DNA of 64,000 bases from Anisodus tanguticus (GCA_034509755.1 CM067541.1:16790001-16854000); one strand, 5' to 3'. Numbered from the stretch's first letter, positions 10,804-23,217 are shown. The notes: generated by a model not told the origin, from the sequence alone. Numbers and translations are program-made.

Positions 10804-11314
10804 ATGTGCACCCAACCAATATTGTTTTTCCTTATGTTTTTCTTGTCACACACTCAAAGATGTAGAGAGACGCCTTTAATAGGAAACGTTTTATCTTTCA
10901 ACGTGAGATTAAAAAAATATGCTCCTTTTTTTTTATACAGAAACTAGTAATACTACTTATTTTGTTTTAGTTTATATAATTGTATGTATTTGAGTATAAA
11001 TGAAATTAACCTTGTTAGTTGTTGCTGCTGCCTGTGCATTATATCAATAAACTTTGGAAGAAAAAATTGAAATAACAACTGTTCAATGAGAAAAAGCATA
11101 TCACACGAAAGCATAGAACTTGATGTAAGATATGAATTCTTGAAAATTATCAAAAGTTTTTAGGTGGAATAGATCCCTGAATGGATATATGAAGAGAAAC
11201 AAATATGAAAAAGAGCTCTTGATAGAATATAAATGGGATGAATTTACATGCATTTAGTATTCACTTCAAACTAGTAAATATACTACATACGTCTGCTATA
11301 TAAACGTTTACAAT
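10804..11314. other. Intergenic, nothing recognised
   Basis: A/T-rich spacer between the hAT-like element and the CACTA-like end. I found no supported gene or repeat. Confidence 0.4.
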
Positions 11315-11898
11315 CACTACTAAAAAATTTCTACTTCCCTCCTGATTTCTCACCGAAAAATGTCCAGTGACTATTTCCCACTAAATATCGGTGGGAAAAA
11401 CATAAATAGTAAAGCAAGACAATCAAAACAAAGCACGAGTAAAACAAGAAAAACGGTCAGACTTAGATAAGAAATTAAAGCAGTATAAAGTGCATTCGAA
11501 CAAAAGGGAGCAGTAGCTAACACAACTAAATAAGCTAAACAAAATACACAAAAGAACACATAGCAACAGAGATCAAACTACAGTGGATTATAAAGCAATA
11601 ATGTGCCTATAAGTGTGATAGGTTAATCGGGCCTACAATAATAACACGACAACTATCAATTTGTAAGCATAAGTAGGACTCCGCTCGAGTACCTACTGCT
11701 CTTCTACCCTAATTCGTGTCCTCCACAACCCCTATCTAAGGTCATGTCCTCAGTAAGTTGCACCTGCGTCATATCCCGTCTAATCATCTATCCTCAATAC
11801 TTCTTCAGCCTACCTCTACCCCTCATGAACCCGTCCATAGTCAACCTCTCACACCTCCGCACTGGGACATCTGTGTCTCTCCTCTGCACATGCCCGAA

Positions 11899-12918
11899 TC
11901 ATCTCAACTTCGCTTCCCGCATCTTATCATCCACCGAGGCCACTCCCACTTTCTCCCGGATATCATCATTTCTAATCATATCTCTCCTTGTATGCCCACA
12001 CATCCATCTCATCATCCTTATCTCCGCCACTTTCATCTTTTGTATGTGCGAAGTCTTGATTGGACAACACTCTACCCCATACAACATAGTCGGTCTAACC
12101 ACCACCCTATAGAACTTGCCTTTAAGTTTTGGTTGCACCTTTTTGTCGCATAAGACTCTAGATGCGAGCCTCCATTTTATCCACCCTGCCCTAATACGAT
12201 GTGTGACATCGTCATCAATCTCTCCATTCCCTTGGATAATAGACCCTAGGTACTTGAAGCTTCCTTTCTTTGGAATGACCTGAGTACCAAGCCTTACCTC
12301 CACGCCTGTCTCAGGGTCGCTCCCGTTGCTGAACTTGCACTCAAAATATTCTGTCGTGGTCCTACTCAACCTGAACCCTTTAGACTCCAGAGTCTGTCTC
12401 CAAACCTCCAACTTGGCGTTCACTCCGCTGTGAGTCTCATCAATCAGGACTATGTCATCTACGAATAACATACACCATGGTACCTCCCATTGAATTTGTG
12501 GCGTCAGTCCATCCATCACCAAGGAGAATAGGAATGGGCTAAGAGTTGATCCCTGGTGTAGCCCCATCATCACTGTGAAGTCCTCTGAGTCTCCTCCTAC
12601 TGTCGGTACTCTAGTCTTGGCTCTATCCTACATATCCTTGATCGCCCTAGTGTACGCCACAGGTATAACCCTAACCTCCAAACATCTCCATAGAACCTCC
12701 CTAGGGACTTTGTCGTATGCCTTCTCGAGGTCGATGCAAACCATATGTAAGTCTTTCTTCCTCTCTCTATACTGCTCCATCAACCTCCTAATAAGATAAA
12801 TGACTTCGGTAGTCAAACGCCCCAACATAAATCCAAACTGGTTCTCGGAAATAGACACGTCTCTCCTCACCCTCGTCTCCACGACTCTTTCCCAAACTTT
12901 CATATAGTGGCTCAGCAT
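11899..12918 (-). pseudogene. LINE reverse transcriptase domain, broken
   Basis: The upstream part (12628-12918) has the fingers and palm motifs [11 protein letters not shown] and [15 protein letters not shown]. The downstream part (11899-12573) has [13 protein letters not shown] and the catalytic box [11 protein letters not shown] (about 12450-12465), in which the usual FADD has become FVDD with both Asp kept. A stop and frameshift near 12600 separate the parts. It then runs through [11 protein letters not shown] and MLYGVECC toward a truncated tail. Confidence 0.8.
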
Positions 12919-13571
12919 CTTGATACCCCTATAGTTGTTGCAACTCTAGATATCACCTTTGTTTTTTACAAGGGAATCATTGTACTCCACCTCCATTATT
13001 AGGGCATTCTTGCCATCTTAAAAATGACGTTAAACAACTCAGTCAGCCACTCCAAACCAGCCCCGTCTGCGCTCTTCCAAAATTCAAGTGGGATCTCATC
13101 AGGCCCGGTCGCTCGTGTTCTGCGCATCCTGCGAATAACACCCGTAATCTCCTCAACCCTAATGCTTCTACAATACCCAAAATCCCCATGCCTACCGGAA
13201 TGCTCCAGATATCCTAGCACAATGTCTTAATCTCCTTTTTCGTTCAAGAGTTTATGGAAGTAAGACTGCCACCTCCGCCTAACATGCGTTTCCTCCACCA
13301 GTACTTTGTCATCCTCATCCTTGATGCACCTCACTTTATCCAAGTCACGGGCCCTCATCTCCCTTGTCTTGACTAGTCTGTACAACTTCTTATCCCCGTC
13401 GCATTCGAAAGCCGACATTTTCGCCGCCGTAACCGCTAGTTTTGCCTTCTTCCTCGCCATATTATACAGTTCCCTATTCGTCTACTTCTCCACCTCATCT
13501 ATGCTTTCTACCAATTTCACATACGCCGCTTTCTTCGCTTCCACCTTCTCTTGAATTTCACCATTCCACCA

Positions 13572-14524
13572 CTAGTCCCCTCGATGTCCACCACGATAAC
13601 ACCGCGAGACTCCTAGCACTTCTGTGGTTACCTCATGAATGCAACTGGTCGTCCTGTCCCACATACCGGTTGCATCCCCACTACTCCCCCCAAGCCCCTT
13701 GGCCATCAACCTCTCCCCCATCTTATTTGCACTAGCCATGGTCAAACTCCCCCATTTAATTCTTAACATGTCATCCACAACCCTCTTCTTCTTCTCTAAC
13801 TTGATCTCTAAATCCATCACCAAAAGCTTATGTCGGGTTGTAAGATACTCCTTCGGAATAACCTTACAGTCTTTACAAAGACCTTTGTCAACCTTTCTAA
13901 GTAACAAAAAGTCTATCTGAGTCTTAGCCACCGAACTACGGAAAGTCACCAAGTGTTCCTCCTTCTTCAGAAATCTAGAATTGGCTATCACCATCCCATA
14001 AGCTCTAGCGAACTCCAAAAGTGAGACGCCTCCCCCATTCCTGACCCCGAGTCCAAATCCTCCATGCACGTCGTCATAACCCCTGGAAGTGACCCGATAT
14101 GTCCATTGAAATCCCCTCCTACAAATAACTTCTCAGTTGGTGGTATACCTTTCACCACTTCGTCTAAATCCTCCCAAAATCGTCTCTTCTCCTCCTTGTC
14201 CAAGCTCACTTGTGGCACATAAGCACTAATAATGTTCATAGTGAACCCTCCAACCACCAACTTAATCGACATCATCCTGTCATTGACCATACTCACCTCT
14301 ACCACCTGATCTCTTAGTTCCCTGTCTACCAAAATGCCTACCTCATTCCTATACTTCGACCTATCGGAGAACCATAACTTATACCCATCTACGTCTTTAG
14401 CCTTAGGTCCTACCCATTTGGTCTCCTGGACACATGCTATATTAATTTTTCTCTTCTTAAGAATCTTAACTAGCTCTATGACCTTCCATGTTAAAGTCTC
14501 AATATTCCAAGACCCTATTCTCAA
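13572..14524 (-). pseudogene. LINE endonuclease domain, frameshifted
   Basis: The N-terminal half (13988-14524) contains NIACVQETKW with the catalytic Glu, IISAYVPQ, and VGGDFNGHIG carrying the Asp-Asn pair of AP endonucleases. The C-terminal half (13572-14069) continues in another frame with FARAYGMVIANSRF and KTQIDFLLLR. The two halves overlap around 14070, where a small indel changed frame. The enzyme would nick target DNA to prime reverse transcription; this copy cannot make it in one piece. Confidence 0.8.
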
Positions 14525-15197
14525 CCTAGCATCTCCCTTACCGCACTTACCCCCTACCTCTTTCCCCCGTCCCCGATTGAGAACATGACCCTAGTCTATC
14601 ATCATTCACCAAAGCCATTAGAGCAAAGACACAAAGAATACTAATCCAAGGTTAACGCTAACACACACGGAAATCAATACTATAGCACAAGTTAGCAAGA
14701 ATCTAGAGGTAAGTCAGGCTACTACAAATACGAATGATAAAAGAAAGGGCAACAAGAATACATGCAAGAATGTAAAGTCCAGATTCAATAAAATGCAACA
14801 CGCAAAATTGAACAACACGGATAAGAGCAAATATTAAGTACAGACAACTGGAGGTACCAACTCCAGGCTGATAAAACATGTTCACACGTCGGAAATTGTT
14901 GTTCACACACAGAAAAATACTGTTCACTACCTAAAATCATTGTTCCTACCGGAAACCATTGTTCGCTGCCAGACAACGTCGCAGATCTAGTGATACCTGG
15001 AGAATAAAAGGAGAGAGAGAGACCACCGGGAGGCTGTCGGAGACTGCCTGATGCAGGGCGGCGGCGACGTCGATGACTTGGCGGCGCCGACAAGCAAGGC
15101 TAGTTGGAGCAGTGAAGGTTGCCGGTGGAGTCCGTTGGAGTCCGGAGGCGTGGATCAGGGGTGGGGTGCGGTCGGGTGAGCAGATGGGGGGAGTAAG

Positions 15198-16155
15198 TAG
15201 AGATGGCAATGGATCTTGGACCCGTTCCGGATCCGGTGGATCCAGATCCATTTTATAGGATATGGATCTTCAAAATTTGGACCCGACGGATCCGGATCGG
15301 ACCCGGATCCATTTTTGACGGATCGGATCTAGATATGGATCTTGTATTTGAGATCCGTATCCGGTCCAGATCCGATCCGTGGATCCAATTTTATTAAATA
15401 TATCCATAACCTAGTCCTATAATGTAATTTTATAAGTATTTTCTTAAAATTTTTTCATAATTTATGTATTGGGTAAAGGGTTGAACCAGGATAAAGCGCA
15501 AGTCACATAGCCATGTAATTTGTCTTGTGAAGTTTCATTTCTTTTACCTATATGCTCTCTGCAGTTTTCCATATTTTCATTTCTATAAAAAGAAAAAATT
15601 ATCACTCTTCTTTAAATTTCCCTTTCTTGAATCTGCTAGCGGTAAGCTTTAAGTATATGTCTCTCATTTGTTTGATTAGCAAAAAAACTGGGACTTTTGA
15701 TATATGACCGACATTGTTTTATGTTGTTTAATGAAGTCAATCAGTAGAACTACAAGTGGAGCATCACTAAAGCCTCCAAAAATTAGCTCAAAGTTGTAAC
15801 CTGTTTGCATCACTAATGAAATCAATCGTCTTTATTTTCTTATGATGCTAAAACTATGTTCAGTAGTTTGGAAGAATGGTGTCATGTTTGTGTAGGTTGA
15901 TTGAATGAACTTATCATTTTTTTCAATTAGATTGCGTTTCATTTTGTCATAAAAGTTTCAACATGTGAGAATATTATTCAAGCCGAAAAAATTTACACGT
16001 AGATCCAGATCCGATCCGTGGACCCGGTGGATCCGATGGATCCGGATTTGGATCTGATTTTTATGGACCCGATGGATCTGGATCCAAGTATAAAAAATAG
16101 ATCTGGATCTGGATCTAGTAGGATCCGATCCAGATCCGATCCATTGCCATCCCTA
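15198..16155. mobile_element. hAT-like non-autonomous element with 8-bp TSD
   Basis: The ends TAGAGATGGCAATGGATC and, reversed, TAGGGATGGCAATGGATC are nearly perfect inverted repeats. The element is flanked by identical 8-mers GGAGTAAG (15190-15197 and 16156-16163). Both subterminal zones (about 15230-15385 and 16000-16145) are packed with GGATCCGGATC-type repeats, plausible transposase binding sites. The 600-bp core is A/T-rich and has no transposase frame. It was inserted beside the 5' part of the LINE, within the CACTA-like composite. Confidence 0.85.
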
Positions 16156-16195
16156 GGAGTAAGAGAGAGAGTTGCTTTCCAGACAAACTCTGTTT

Positions 16196-16290
16196 AGTGA
16201 AAAGAAAGAGTAATATTATCCCTCTTTAAACAACACGATGCGATTTCTTCTGTTGAAAAGAAAGAGTAATAGTATCCCTCTTTAAATTTC
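16196..16290. repeat. Short tandem duplication
   Basis: GAAAAGAAAGAGTAATATTA with the following TCCCTCTTTAAA recurs about 56 bp later as GAAAAGAAAGAGTAATAGTA with the same tail. It lies in the right subterminal zone of the CACTA-like element. Confidence 0.7.
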
Positions 16291-16331
16291 TCACTGAATG
16301 TCGGTGGAAAAATTCTTTGTTTCTGGTATTG

Positions 16332-18138
16332 CATGTAAATACAAACATGAATAATTGATAAGTATTCCCACATCAATGTTTAACTAATGCTCTTCTTAGA
16401 TTTAGGATAATTTAACAAATTTAGTGCAAAAACGGAGTTTGAAAGAAATTATTTTGCTAGAACTTAAATTATAGTACCTAAGTAGTATAAGGTAGAATAA
16501 CAATAATTAGATTGTTAAGTGAAACGAGTTCATTTACTTTTAAGTTTTCACCAGTATTTTTAGAAAGGTGAAAAAGAATTTTTTTTTATCTCTAGCAAAG
16601 TAGTCTGACGTAGTAAACACAAAGGTCAAGCAAATCAATATAAAGTTATAAACCAATCATTCATTTAACAAAATTATAGGCTAAATAGTTGAGATAGATG
16701 GAATCTTGATGTTGAAAAAGTAAAGCATATTTAGTTCCGACAATCAAAGCAATCACTCACATTAAGGTGCACTCCTACAACCGAACAGGTTGTCTCTCAT
16801 TATTAAACTTGTATTATTAATTCACTAAATTAATTAAGTAGTCACTCATCCTATATTTCTTTATTGCTTTATTTGGTTATCTTAACTCTCTTTTGGAAAA
16901 AGAAAAGTATAGCAGAACATGGATGGCTGGTCCAGTACATCCTCTCTTTAACTTAACAAATTAAGTACTTATTAGAGTAGCAGCTTAGCTCCATGCACTC
17001 ACAGGTTGTGTGTATTCCATTATATATTCTTTGCATCTTTCCTTTCTATTCCTGTTTGGACATATCTAAATATCTTAATTAATTACAATCAAACTATTGG
17101 TTTACTTAACTCATCACGCCAATCTTTTTATTTATTTTTTTGGCTTTTCTTTAATTTTAATTCGATCATGACGTCGGGAACATGCAGTCCTCTTAGGTGA
17201 TAAAAAAATGCCACTCCAATACCCCCACATACATTATATAATATATAGAATCACATTTATACGAAAATATAGTATTACATGCTAGCATCCTAGCACTACA
17301 TATTGTATGTATGCAAATTGTAATCCCTCCTGGACAGAGAATTCGTCAAAATTCTTTTGATGTCCACAATTGTAGGATGGCATATGTGGAACCATAATTT
17401 AAACTTAATAGATTTAATTTTTAAGGTTATTCTATTGAACTCAGTGTACTTATTGAGTGATTATATATATGTTCAATATAAAAAATATTGAATATAGTCA
17501 AACTCATAATACATAAGATGCATTTGCCATCCAGGACGGACATATATATCTTTTCGATTATAAAAGTTGATGCACTCACCAGGTTTGACTCGTATATATT
17601 TAGACGATTGGTACTTTTCTAAAAAATGTATTTATACTAAACAGGGTCGTCAAACATTTTGGGGGTCATGTTCTAATTCGTAAAAGTGGACCCTTAATAT
17701 AAATAAATATACGATTTCAATAATTAGATTTAGCTAAGATATGCGAATTCTGGATCTTTACAGTAAATTCTGACTAATACTACTTAATAAAAAATATAAA
17801 AAAGAAATCCCTAAAACTTTCATTTTTCGAAGGCCCTGTGCGATAGTATATGGGTGGGACTCTCTGCATGCGTTCAACATTTTAATTATTCTAATTTTGC
17901 GTATGTATGCATTGTATAAGGCTAGATAAGTACCAACTGAACAAATCATGTGATCTCAACTACGACTTGTTTGTTGGCACTAGGGTCTAAGATAGTACCA
18001 CAGGATACAATGTTGCCACTAGACTCCCACAAAATATGGTGAATTTAGTGGACAACATAAAGAAAGCACCACATCAACTGTACATGAGCACTTACTCAAA
18101 ATGGTGTTGTTCTATTCTGCAACATAAAGGTACATGAA
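16332..18138. other. Intergenic, nothing recognised
   Basis: 1.8 kb of A/T-rich DNA. I saw no frame with plant codon character, no RNA gene and no clear terminal repeats. Confidence 0.45.
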
Positions 18139-18332
18139 TGTAGAATAATCTTTTAATTATTTTTATTAATGAAGATGTTTATATATATATATATATATAT
18201 ATAATATAATATTTAAATATGAAAAATCATATTTCTATTATAATAATAATATTCTAATTATACTTATACAAGAATTCTACAAAATATGGTAAGTAACCTA
18301 AATATTCACAAATATGCACGGTTTCTATCACA
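18139..18332 (-). repeat. Element A, 3' LTR
   Basis: It matches the 5' LTR along its length (GATAGAAACCGTG at the start, AATCATATT in the middle, GATTATTCTACA at the end). It contains an added (AT)n run at 18181-18203 that makes it longer than the 5' copy. Confidence 0.8.
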
Positions 18333-19858
18333 CCCCCACAGTCATAGCAGGTGGTTGTCGTACGTTGAGACTATCCTTAAAATCTTCAAACAGAACTAAG
18401 GGTTGTCTTTTAGTAAAGATGTCAGCTATTTGGTACCTTGAAATGACATATAAGACACGTACTTATCCGCAAACTACCTTTTCGCGAACAAAGTGAATAT
18501 CCATCTCGATATTTTAGTGCGCTGATGTTGGACCGGAATCCCAGAGAGATAGACGGTACTAACATTATCACAGTAGACCAAGGTAGATTTCTGAATAGAA
18601 AAATGAAGCTCTAATAAAATATTACGCAGCCAACATGACTCAGACACCACATTGGCTACGCCTCGATACTCGGCCTCTGCACTGGATCACGATAAAGTAG
18701 CATGGCGTTTTGTTGGCCAAGAGACCAAGTTATCAGCAAGAAACATACAATAACCAGAAGTTGACCGTCTGGTATCTAAACATCTACCCCAATCAGCATT
18801 TGTATAAGATACGAGAGTAGAGACGGAGGATGGATATAAATGCAACCCATAATCAAGTGTGCCCTGTATGTATCGTATAATGCGTTTGAGCGCATGCATG
18901 TGCTCAATCCGCGGATCATGCATAAATAAACAGACATGCTGAACTGCATAAGTAATATCTGGTCTGTGCATGTAAGATATTGAAGAGGCCCTGCAAGACT
19001 ACGATAGTTGGTGGGATCCTCATATGGTGTGCTAGACGTAGCACTCAGCTTCAGTTTGGTATCAATCGGAGTAGAAGAGGACTTACAAGATAGCATGTCA
19101 GCTCTCTCAGTAATCTCAGCAGCATACTCTATCTGTGATAAAAATAGATCACCTGCATGACGAGTGACAACTATTCCCAAAAAATAACCCAAGGGCTCCA
19201 ATTCTTTCATAGCAAAATCTGAACTGAGAAGGATCATGATAGACTTGCGCAAATTATCAGATGAGACAGTCAAAATAATATCATCCACATATAACAAAAT
19301 GTATGCTAGAGAAGTACCACGACGATAGATGAACAGAGAATGATCAAACTTGCTGTGAGAAAACCCAATAGTAGACACATAATTTGCAAACCTCTTATAC
19401 CAAGCATGTGGGGCCTGCTTAAGCCCATATAAGGACTTCTTCAGCAAACATACATGGTGAGGATAATTGGGGTCCTTAAAACCCAAGGACTGATGTATGT
19501 ATACTGTCTCCTTAAGATCACCGTGTAAGAAATCATTTTTCACATCCAACTGATGAATGAGCCATGCTTTCGAGAGAGCCAAACAAATTAAAGTGCGAAT
19601 AGTTGCCGGTTTGACCACCGGACTAAATGTCTCTCCACAATCTACGCCAACTTGTTGTGTTTTGCCATCACCTATAAGACGAGTCTTATGCCTCTCAAAA
19701 GAACCGTCAGAAATTTTTTTATGAGTAAAAATCCACATAGACCAAATAATATTAACACCAGACGGACGGAGCACCAAATCCCACGTCTTATTTTCAATAA
19801 GAGCATTATATTCATCAACCATGACCATTTCCCAATTCGGGTCATGAAGGGCATACAT
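18333..19858 (-). pseudogene. Element A reverse transcriptase and RNase H, broken
   Basis: The main frame (18776-19858) starts near WDLVLRPSGVNIIWSMW and includes GETFSPVVKPATIRT, QLDVKNDFLHGDLKETVY, KKSLYGLKQAPHAWYKRF and the catalytic LLYVDDIILT. The conserved DVKSAF has become DVKNDF. A frame change near 18960 passes to RIIRYIQGTLDYGLHLY and the RNase H segment NADWGRCLDTRRSTSGY. The end near 18340-18450 keeps FEDFKDSLNVRQPP. Several catalytic motifs survive but no single frame does. Confidence 0.8.
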
Positions 19859-19909
19859 TGGGTTATGTGGTAGGGGTGATTTAGTGACATTAGAATTAAG
19901 ATTAAAATG

Positions 19910-21710
19910 TCATTTTGGTTTAAAAATACCATGTTGGCTACGCGTAACGGGCCCTTGACTTGAGATAAAATTTGACGGGATTTGGGTAATTATTGGGTCA
20001 CTGGTGGACTGGCCAGTAGTTAGTGTGCCTGCTGGCCCAATATCGGCTGGATGACGACCCGAAGGAGAAGGAGAAAAATTTGGGCCAAAAATTGGACTGA
20101 GACTGGTCCGAGAGTCTGGGCCTGAAATTGGACCAAGACTAGACTGAGTCTCGGAACATGAAACTGGGCCAAGATCACCATTGGGCCGGGTCTCGGAACT
20201 GGGCTGAGAGGCTGAAACATTGCCGAGATTGTTTGGGCCAGCAAGCAGTGGGCCTGTAGGCAAATTTAAGTTTTGGGACCATTGTTGTAGAATATGCGAG
20301 GAGGGAGCATCGTTCAAAAAATTATAAGCACTCGACATAAATTTAGACACTTGAGCAAACGGAAATTGGGTTTCATAAAAAATAACATGGCGACTAATTA
20401 TGATTTTATTAAAAGATAAATCAAAATATTTGTAACCACGATGATTAGATGGAAAACCCAAAAATACACAAGCGGTAGACCGAGCTTGAAGTTTATTAAT
20501 TGTAGTGGACAGAAAAAGTGGATAGCACAAGCACCCAAACACCCTAAGATGAGAATACAATGGATCTTTATTGTAAACAAATTTAAATGGGGTTTGATAT
20601 GCTAAACCTTTGCTAGGGAGAATGTTAAGGAGGTAGGTCGTCATTTGTAACGCATGATGCCAAAAAGATGGGGGTAATGAAGCATGTGCTAGTAAGGTTA
20701 TGACAATATTATTAATGGTACGAATATTTCTTCGGCCTTCCTATTTTGTGAGGACGTATGAGGACAAGAAAACCGAAAAGATATGCCATGAGTATCACAA
20801 AATTCTCGAAATGGCCCATTATCATATTCCCTATCATTATCACATTGAATATTTTTAATTTTCCGTGCAAATTGGGTACGGATGAAAGCTCTAAATTTTA
20901 AGAATGTGAAAAAAACTTGAGATTTTTTACACAAAGGAAAAGTCCACAAAAAATTAGAATAATCATCCAAAAATAAAACATAATAACGATGGCCCAAAGA
21001 ACACAAAACGGGAGATGTCCATAAATCACTATGAATAATGTCAAAAGGCATCAACGTACTAGAAGTAGAGGCAACAAACGGTAATCTAATATGTTTCCTT
21101 AGAAGAAGAAGGACAAATATGAGTACTATGCGTACTCGTACAATCAATGAAATTATTATTTTTAAGAGAAGAAATAATAGACGATCCCGGATGACCCAAA
21201 CGGGCATGCCACAAGGAAGGAGCAAGAGCGACAAATGTGGAAGGTGTGGCTTGAGTGGTGGAAATGGTGGTGGTGCTAATTGGATAAAGCTCTCCTCGAC
21301 TATTACACCTAATTAGAGGTATCCCCGTTTCGAAACCCTTTAAAGAAAATCCAAAATGATCAAAGTTAACAGAAACCCAATTATCAGTTGTGAATTTTCG
21401 GATAGACACCAAATTTTTAATTATGTGAGGGCCATAAAGGACATTCTTGAGGACGAGAGGTGGATTTGGGGAGGGGGGACAAATTTGTGTGACCATAACC
21501 ACGAATTGGAATTGAATTGCCATTACCAATAATTATGCCACATTTTTTGTTCAAATTGAAATAAAACGAGAGATTACCTTGCGCGGACGTCATATGAGAA
21601 GTGGCTCCGATGTCCATATACCAATTTATGTCCAGGGAATTTAATCCAAGTGTATGCATCGCGACCTCGATATTTGTGGGTGTCGAAATTGCTGTTGGGC
21701 CCGCAACCAT
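19910..21710 (-). pseudogene. Element A protease, GAG-pre-integrase and integrase, broken
   Basis: The protease site reads WYMDIGATSHMT, so the catalytic DTGA has become DIGA. SLWHARLGHPGSSI marks the GAG-pre-integrase domain. The integrase core shows IIHSDLWTSP, VLFLDDYSNFLWTF, CDNDREYDNG and HTSSQNRKAEE, after which the frame shifts. The C-terminal part (19910-20644) has FKFVYNKDPLYSHLRVFGCL and a Pro/Ser-rich linker with repeated GP motifs. Confidence 0.8.
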
Positions 21711-22099
21711 GAAGGACTGCTGACAAGGCCCAACAGCTGGCTGACTGGATTGAAACGACTGTGAATTAAGCCTCTGCTGGCTAGCCTAATTCGCTGGGTA
21801 AACTACTGGAACTGGAAAGGGGTAATTGGGCTAGTTGGGCAATTGCCGGACCCACTGGCCAGCGCTACTATTGGCCCACTGCCCAGGCCACTGCCTTGGC
21901 CCAAGCTGCGGTTGCCCCTGCCGGTTGCCACCTTGACCACTGCTGCCGCCACGTTTTTCTCCGAACTTTTGATTTTGACCCTGTTTTCTACCTCAGTTGT
22001 TCCAATTTGGAGTGGCTCTATCCTTCCCGCCCACCTCAAACATATATGGAGGGAAGAATCCGAGGGTATTCTCACGAGAAATCCGGCTTAACTTATTTC

Positions 22100-22872
22100 C
22101 TTATTTTTTACGCTTTCCTTTACGGTGAAAGACTTTATTAGGCTCCTCTTGTGTATATAAAAAAATTGGGTAGCCGAAGTTGATGGAGAATATGAATTTT
22201 TTGGCGAGGCCGCCATCATGGCAGAAGTTGCTCCAGTTGCGGCCTTTTTAGCCAATCCCGCCTCTTCAAGGGTGAGCATAGATCGGCTTGATAAAACAGA
22301 GGAAGAGGACTACTTTGACGAAGAAGAGTCCTAACATCATTATAGGCCTCGGATAGGCCGACAATCATTTGAAGAACAAGACGATCATTCATGACGGGCG
22401 CACCAACGTTCTTGAGTTGATCCACCAATTCCTTCAGCCTTTTACAATAAGCTGAGATATTCGAAAAATCCTCCATAGTGACATGGGAGAATTCCTGCTC
22501 AAGAGTGATGGCGCGAAAATTTTTGTTATCTTGAAATATATCACGCACCGTATTTCAAGTGTCCATCGTCGTGGCGTCGGGTTCAATAATCGTCTGCAAA
22601 AGGTCCGTATAGATAGTGAAATATATCCACTGGTGTACGGTAGCATCAAGAGTCGTCCATAACACAGGATCATCATTGGCGGTAGGCACCTTCTCCTTGC
22701 CTATATTCGCGGGGATGATGTGATGAAGGACTTGATGCGAGCGTGCGTGAACTTTAAATAATTATTCCCACGTCGCGTATTGGTCGTTTTCCATCTCAAG
22801 AACGATAGTGATGTGGTTCTTGATGTTGGAGATGGTAAGGGCATGATGAAATGTGTTTTTTGAGGTAGACAT
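22100..22872 (-). pseudogene. Element A gag, broken
   Basis: It starts at the ATG at 22872 (MSTSKNTFHHAL), which aligns with the gag start of element C. It continues through stops to [20 protein letters not shown] and LVLQMIVGLSEAYNDVRTLL, typical of the UBN2-type copia gag. The nucleocapsid part near 21800-22080 is frameshifted and no intact zinc knuckle is seen. Confidence 0.75.
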
Positions 22873-23031
22873 AATAAAAGAACAAGAGGAGAATTAGGGA
22901 TTAGGAGGAGAATTTGGGAAGAGAGAAAATGTTTTATAAGAAAAAAGGTGTCAGGATCGCGTATTTCGAGGGTGCTAGGCGGCGGAAGTGTAGTCGGGAG
23001 AAAGAAATTTTGCTCTAGACTTCTGATACCA

Positions 23032-23217
23032 TGTAAGAGAATAATCTCTTGATTATTTTCATTAATGAAGAGGTCTATATATACAATATACAATCTCTAA
23101 ATATGAAAAATCATATTCCTACTATAATACTAATATCTTAATTACACTTATACAAAAAAATTATAAAATATGATAAGTAACTTAAATATTTACAAATATA
23201 CACGGTTTCTATCCATA
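23032..23217 (-). repeat. Element A, 5' LTR
   Basis: 186 bp, with the inner edge TGTAAGAGAATAATC (reverse of ...TCTCTTACA) beside the primer site. The last ~35 bp are nearly the same as the end of the element C LTR, while the upstream half differs. Confidence 0.8.

Larger units (their letters stand above)
11705..14590 (-). pseudogene. Dead non-LTR retrotransposon (LINE, probably RTE-type)
   Basis: In minus-strand order the remains are: an AP-type endonuclease from MRIGSWNIETLT (about 14524), a linker with AKTQIDFLLLRK, a reverse transcriptase, and a C-terminal part with CGHTRRDM and [10 protein letters not shown]. The single long ORF has broken into at least six frames by frameshifts (for example near 14075 and 13225) and in-frame stops, including a TAG in place of a conserved Trp near 13576. 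I recognise the protein as the very abundant plant LINE of RTE kind; the clade assignment is from memory of family features. No poly(A) or short 3' repeat tail is evident at the low-coordinate end. Confidence 0.8.
11315..16331. mobile_element. CACTA-like composite element (inferred ends)
   Basis: The left edge starts CACTACTAAAAAATTT, close to the canonical CACTACAAGAAA terminus. The right edge, in reverse, starts CAATACCAGAAACAAAG, a mutated version. Inside both ends lie matching subterminal motifs: CTCACCGAAAAATGTCCAGTG and CCCACTAAATATCGGTGGG on the left, and CACTGAATGTCGGTGG on the right. The 3-bp flanks are AAT and CAT, so the duplication is imperfect. No CACTA transposase is visible. 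The interior is filled by a dead LINE and a hAT-like element. The boundaries are inference. Confidence 0.4.
18139..23217 (-). mobile_element. Ty1/copia element A
   Basis: A full-length but dead copia element on the minus strand: 5' LTR 23032-23217, primer site TGGTATCA directly inside it (23024-23031, complement of tRNA-Met), gag, protease, integrase, reverse transcriptase and RNase H in copia order, polypurine tract GTGGGGG, then 3' LTR 18139-18332. The pol gene is split by many stops and frameshifts. No exact 5-bp duplication was found at the outer edges, so an edge may be trimmed. It belongs to the same lineage as elements B and C. Confidence 0.85.

Noticed and set aside
11744..14588. Several plus-strand open frames of 70-130 codons
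   Set aside because: They lie antisense to the LINE endonuclease and reverse transcriptase, whose minus-strand motifs are unmistakable.
18139..23217. A 5-bp duplication for element A from AAAGG/TAAGG-like flanks
   Set aside because: The similar flanking words do not sit at the LTR edges and do not match exactly.
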